Notes under the pieces: generated by a model
Told to the model about the DNA's origin: nothing
The model's input: the letters and a program-made list of their open reading frames with translations, nothing else
Databases searched by the model: none
Program-made: the position numbers and the translations under genes
Assembly: GCA_015061625.1 (NCBI GenBank)
Contig: SUWG01000006.1
Location: forward strand, 62,001-126,000
Origin: Lentisphaerota bacterium
GTDB taxonomy: Bacteria > Verrucomicrobiota > Lentisphaeria > Victivallales > Victivallaceae
Direction of reading: 5' to 3'
Length of the DNA stretch: 64,000 bases
Shown: positions 62,197 through 64,000 of the stretch, in pieces
Layout: every line of letters starts with the position of its first letter
Numbering within the stretch: position 1 is the stretch's first letter

Positions 62197-62267
62197 GCTT
62201 TGCTCCGTACTCATCCGTACCCATCCGTACCTATCCGTACCGGGCGCATATCGAGCGCAAGCGAGCC
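62197..62267 (+). repeat. TCCGTAC-rich dispersed repeat, copy B
   Basis: Begins GCTTTGCTCCGTAC and ends GCAAGCGAGCC; contains four CCGTAC units with about 10-bp period. Matches copies at 31321 and 62701. Confidence 0.78.
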
Positions 62268-62281
62268 GCAAGCCCACCCCA

Positions 62282-62310
62282 CCGGTAGATTTTTGCAGTC
62301 TGCCGGGGTT
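62282..62310 (+). repeat. G/C-rich hairpin, copy 2
   Basis: CCGGTAGA (62282-62289) and TCTGCCGG (62299-62306), followed by GGTT. Nearly identical to the hairpin at 62114, differing at one loop base and the outer stem. Confidence 0.65.
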
Positions 62311-62618
62311 GTTTTGTATCTGCCAGCCACAGATGGTCGTATTTCTCACGGGAAACCGCGCAGACCGCAGTCGAATGCACTTTTGCACGTTAAGAGCAAA
62401 AGCCGACGCAACAATAGTTGCGAGGATGAGCAAGCGGGCGAGCATTAGCCGGCATGCGCAGTGGAAAGGCCGCCCAGGCGAAGCCGTTTGACGACCGGCA
62501 AAGCCGGTCTGGCGGCCGCCCCACGAAGTCGACGGCGTTACCTTCGTAGGAAAATCACGCCCGGAGTATCTCTTTGTCACGGGAAAGGCCCTTGCAAAAG
62601 GTGGGGAGTTTGAGGGGA

Positions 62619-62695
62619 GGAAAAGGCGAAGCGTTTGCCTCCCCTCAAGCGAACAAGAGCATATAAACGCTTCTCCGGGTAATTAACGGCAACAA
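62619..62695 (+). repeat. direct repeat unit 1 (about 76 bp)
   Basis: GGAAAAGGCGAAGCGTTTGC ... AATTAACGGCAACAA. Near-identical to 62768-62843 over most of its length. Confidence 0.75.
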
Positions 62696-62700
62696 TATGT

Positions 62701-62761
62701 GGCTCGCTTACGCTCGATATCTGTCCGGTACGGATAGGTACGGATAAGTACGGAGCAACGC
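62701..62761 (-). repeat. TCCGTAC-rich dispersed repeat, copy C
   Basis: On the minus strand: GCGTTGCTCCGTACTTATCC to GCGTAAGCGAGCC. It lies between the two direct-repeat units and has one fewer internal unit than copies A and B. Confidence 0.78.
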
Positions 62762-62767
62762 AAAACG

Positions 62768-62843
62768 GGAAAAGGCGAAGCGTTTGCCTCCTCTCAAGCG
62801 AACAAGAGTATATAATCGCTCCATCGGCCAATTAACGGCAACA
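62768..62843 (+). repeat. direct repeat unit 2
   Basis: Second copy of the unit at 62619, with the block AAAAGGCGAAGCGTTTGCCT shared exactly and several substitutions in the last third. Confidence 0.75.
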
Positions 62844-62939
62844 CCACCCGGAGCCAATAAACAAACACTAACCTAATAAACAATAAAAAACGGAGCAGGA
62901 ACTCATCCATTTTCCCTGCCCCGGTTTCAAAAACATCAG

Positions 62940-63998
62940 TTACCGTCTTATCACCCGGCAACCATCGGGGAAAGAGGCAATCCCCCCGGTGCTGTAAGTG
63001 CAATTTTGCGGAATTTCCACCACCGTAAGTTTGTCACAACCATAAAAAGCAAAAGATCCGATTGAAGTCACACTATCCGGGATCGTGACACCGGTCAGAT
63101 TGGTACAATCATAAAAAGCATAGACTCCAATGGTTGTGACACCGTCAGGCAACGTTATGCTGGTCAAACTGCCACAATTATAAAAAGCATAGTCTCCAAT
63201 GGTAGTTACACTGGCGGGGATGGAGACACTGTTCAGATTATCACACCCCCAAAAAACCGCTTTTCCAATGGAAGTCACACCATCCGGGATCGTCACCCCG
63301 GTCAGATTGTCACAATCATAAAAAGCATAGTCTCCAATGGTAGTCACACTATCCGGGATCGTTACCCCGGTCAGATTGTCACAATAATAAAAAGCATAGT
63401 CTCCAATGGTAGTTACACTATCCGGGATCGTCACACTGGTCAAACTGCTACAGCCAGAAAAAGCCCTATTTCCGATCAAAGTCACCCCATCCGGAATGAC
63501 CACCGAAGTAATTTCCTCACGGATTTCCGGTCGCACCCCCTCTACAGTTTTTCCATTCCCGCTGATTATCAGAGGTATTTCTCTTGCGATTTCAATAATA
63601 TCATTTTTATCCAATTTGTTTTTGAGGAGAAAGAATCCGAAAATCATCACCAAAGCCGCCACGATGGAGCATCCGATATAAACTTTTCTGCTCAATACCA
63701 AAGGCTTTTTCCGGGTGTAAATAATATGAAAAATAACAAATGCATCGATCAAAAATGACAAAATCAGAAACACCCATCCGCACTGAACCGGCAAACCGAG
63801 TTTTTCAATACACGCCAAACCGAATGGATTATCGCCCGGCAACGCCCAAGTGATCACCGGCACATATCCCATAAGCAGTAAAAACATACTCACCGGCAGC
63901 ATGAAATACCATTTGATACTGATATAATATGCGTTGGAAACTGCTTTTACAACCATTAGTACACCGGCAACGATAAGCAGATTCATAACCATTTCCAA
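62940..63998 (-). CDS. BspA-like leucine-rich-repeat membrane protein
   Basis: 352 readable residues. The N-terminal about 130 residues have four hydrophobic helices (for example LLIVAGVLMVVKAVS, WYFMLPVSMFLLLMG, VFLILSFLIDAFVIFHI, IGCSIVAALVMIFGFFLL). Then come seven 23-residue LRR_5 units, such as TIPDSVTTIGDYAFYYCDNL and SIPASVTTIGDYAFYNCGSL, and a tail ending CRVIRR. BspA-type repeats bind host or surface ligands in gut bacteria, but the membrane region here is multi-helical, not a signal peptide. The start lies within two bases of the window edge (TTG 63998, or ATG 63992/63986), so the N-terminus may extend outside. Confidence 0.82.
   Translation of the reverse strand: MEMVMNLLIVAGVLMVVKAVSNAYYISIKWYFMLPVSMFLLLMGYVPVITWALPGDNPFGLACIEKLGLPVQCGWVFLILSFLIDAFVIFHIIYTRKKPLVLSRKVYIGCSIVAALVMIFGFFLLKNKLDKNDIIEIAREIPLIISGNGKTVEGVRPEIREEITSVVIPDGVTLIGNRAFSGCSSLTSVTIPDSVTTIGDYAFYYCDNLTGVTIPDSVTTIGDYAFYDCDNLTGVTIPDGVTSIGKAVFWGCDNLNSVSIPASVTTIGDYAFYNCGSLTSITLPDGVTTIGVYAFYDCTNLTGVTIPDSVTSIGSFAFYGCDKLTVVEIPQNCTYSTGGIASFPDGCRVIRR
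63020..63503 (-). repeat. 69-bp tandem DNA repeat coding for LRR units
   Basis: Seven units of 69 bp, one per leucine-rich repeat. Adjacent units 2 and 3 are almost identical at the DNA level, showing recent duplication. It is coding and not a CRISPR. Confidence 0.8.
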
Positions 63999-64000
63999 CG

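Larger units (their letters stand above)
61995..62939. other. repeat-rich non-coding island after groEL
   Basis: 945 bp without a believable gene. Short reading frames on both strands lack ribosome-binding sites and are built from repeats. It contains the hairpins and repeats listed separately, a GGGGC-TGC-GCCCC hairpin (about 62096-62108), and three TAATTAACGG words near 62176, 62680 and 62830. Confidence 0.8.

Noticed and set aside
62179-62580. 133-codon minus frame and overlapping plus frames after groEL
   Set aside because: Built of repeat sequence, no ribosome-binding site, no recognisable protein.
63020-63503. Regular 69-bp repeats as a possible CRISPR array
   Set aside because: Repeats are continuous, in frame and code for leucine-rich units; no spacers and no cas genes.

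Overview
This window looks like a chromosomal segment of a Gram-negative, probably gut- or sediment-living member of the Lentisphaerota (Victivallis-like), within the PVC group. The assignment is inferred. It rests on an H-X9-DG pseudopilin inside a sugar-degradation cluster, a fused SecDF, lpxA and gmhB (outer membrane lipopolysaccharide), a LEPR-like type I secretion substrate, GH4 and uronate enzymes, and a perfect sigma-54 promoter. No rRNA, tRNA, CRISPR array or insertion-sequence transposase was seen.

Layout. 1-8.4 kb: a carbohydrate-responsive cluster with a LacI-type regulator (cut by the left edge), a pseudopilin, a 12-Asp-box secreted BNR protein, an FAD oxidoreductase, a secreted SGNH hydrolase and a convergent AraC regulator. 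8.6-15.8 kb (minus): yajC-secDF-ybaB, ending in an intrinsic terminator, then a DUF362/ferredoxin/TPR membrane fusion, with tagaturonate epimerase uxaE upstream. 16.4-30.6 kb (minus): a seven-gene type I secretion cassette. It contains an ABC exporter with two degenerate C39 domains, a HlyD adaptor with an inserted zinc-ribbon, a TolC-like lipoprotein, a 1483-residue LEDRVLF/DUF4347/MBG-YDG substrate, and three accessory adaptors, one fused to an M50 site-2 protease. This cassette is the best candidate for an undescribed system.

31.5-45 kb: housekeeping genes. These are murC-like, an ACT protein, a PFL-family protein and dnaE (minus); a PP2C phosphatase and an orphan oppF-like ATPase (plus); and a tightly overlapped minus operon of a Gfo/Idh oxidoreductase, ispE, gmhB, a PAS histidine kinase and radC. 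45.2-50.9 kb (plus): pyrH, lpxA, a lone branched-chain-type binding lipoprotein, a TRIC channel, truB and an unrecognised His/Asp-rich protein. 51.1-55.3 kb (plus): iorA (without its usual ferredoxin domain), iorB, a tandem ACT protein and a polytopic membrane protein. 55.3-57.7 kb: melA-like GH4 divergent from an AraC regulator.

57.7-62 kb: dnaK-groES-groEL behind a sigma-54 promoter with an upstream TGNCACA cluster, and without CIRCE. A palindromic insert lies between groES and groEL. 62-62.9 kb is a repeat-rich non-coding island, one of whose repeats recurs at 31.3 kb. The right edge carries a BspA-like leucine-rich-repeat membrane protein.

Many plus and minus promoters here share TTGAYA - 17 bp - TATATT, often with an extended TGA before the -10. 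This suggests a very regular housekeeping sigma consensus in this organism.
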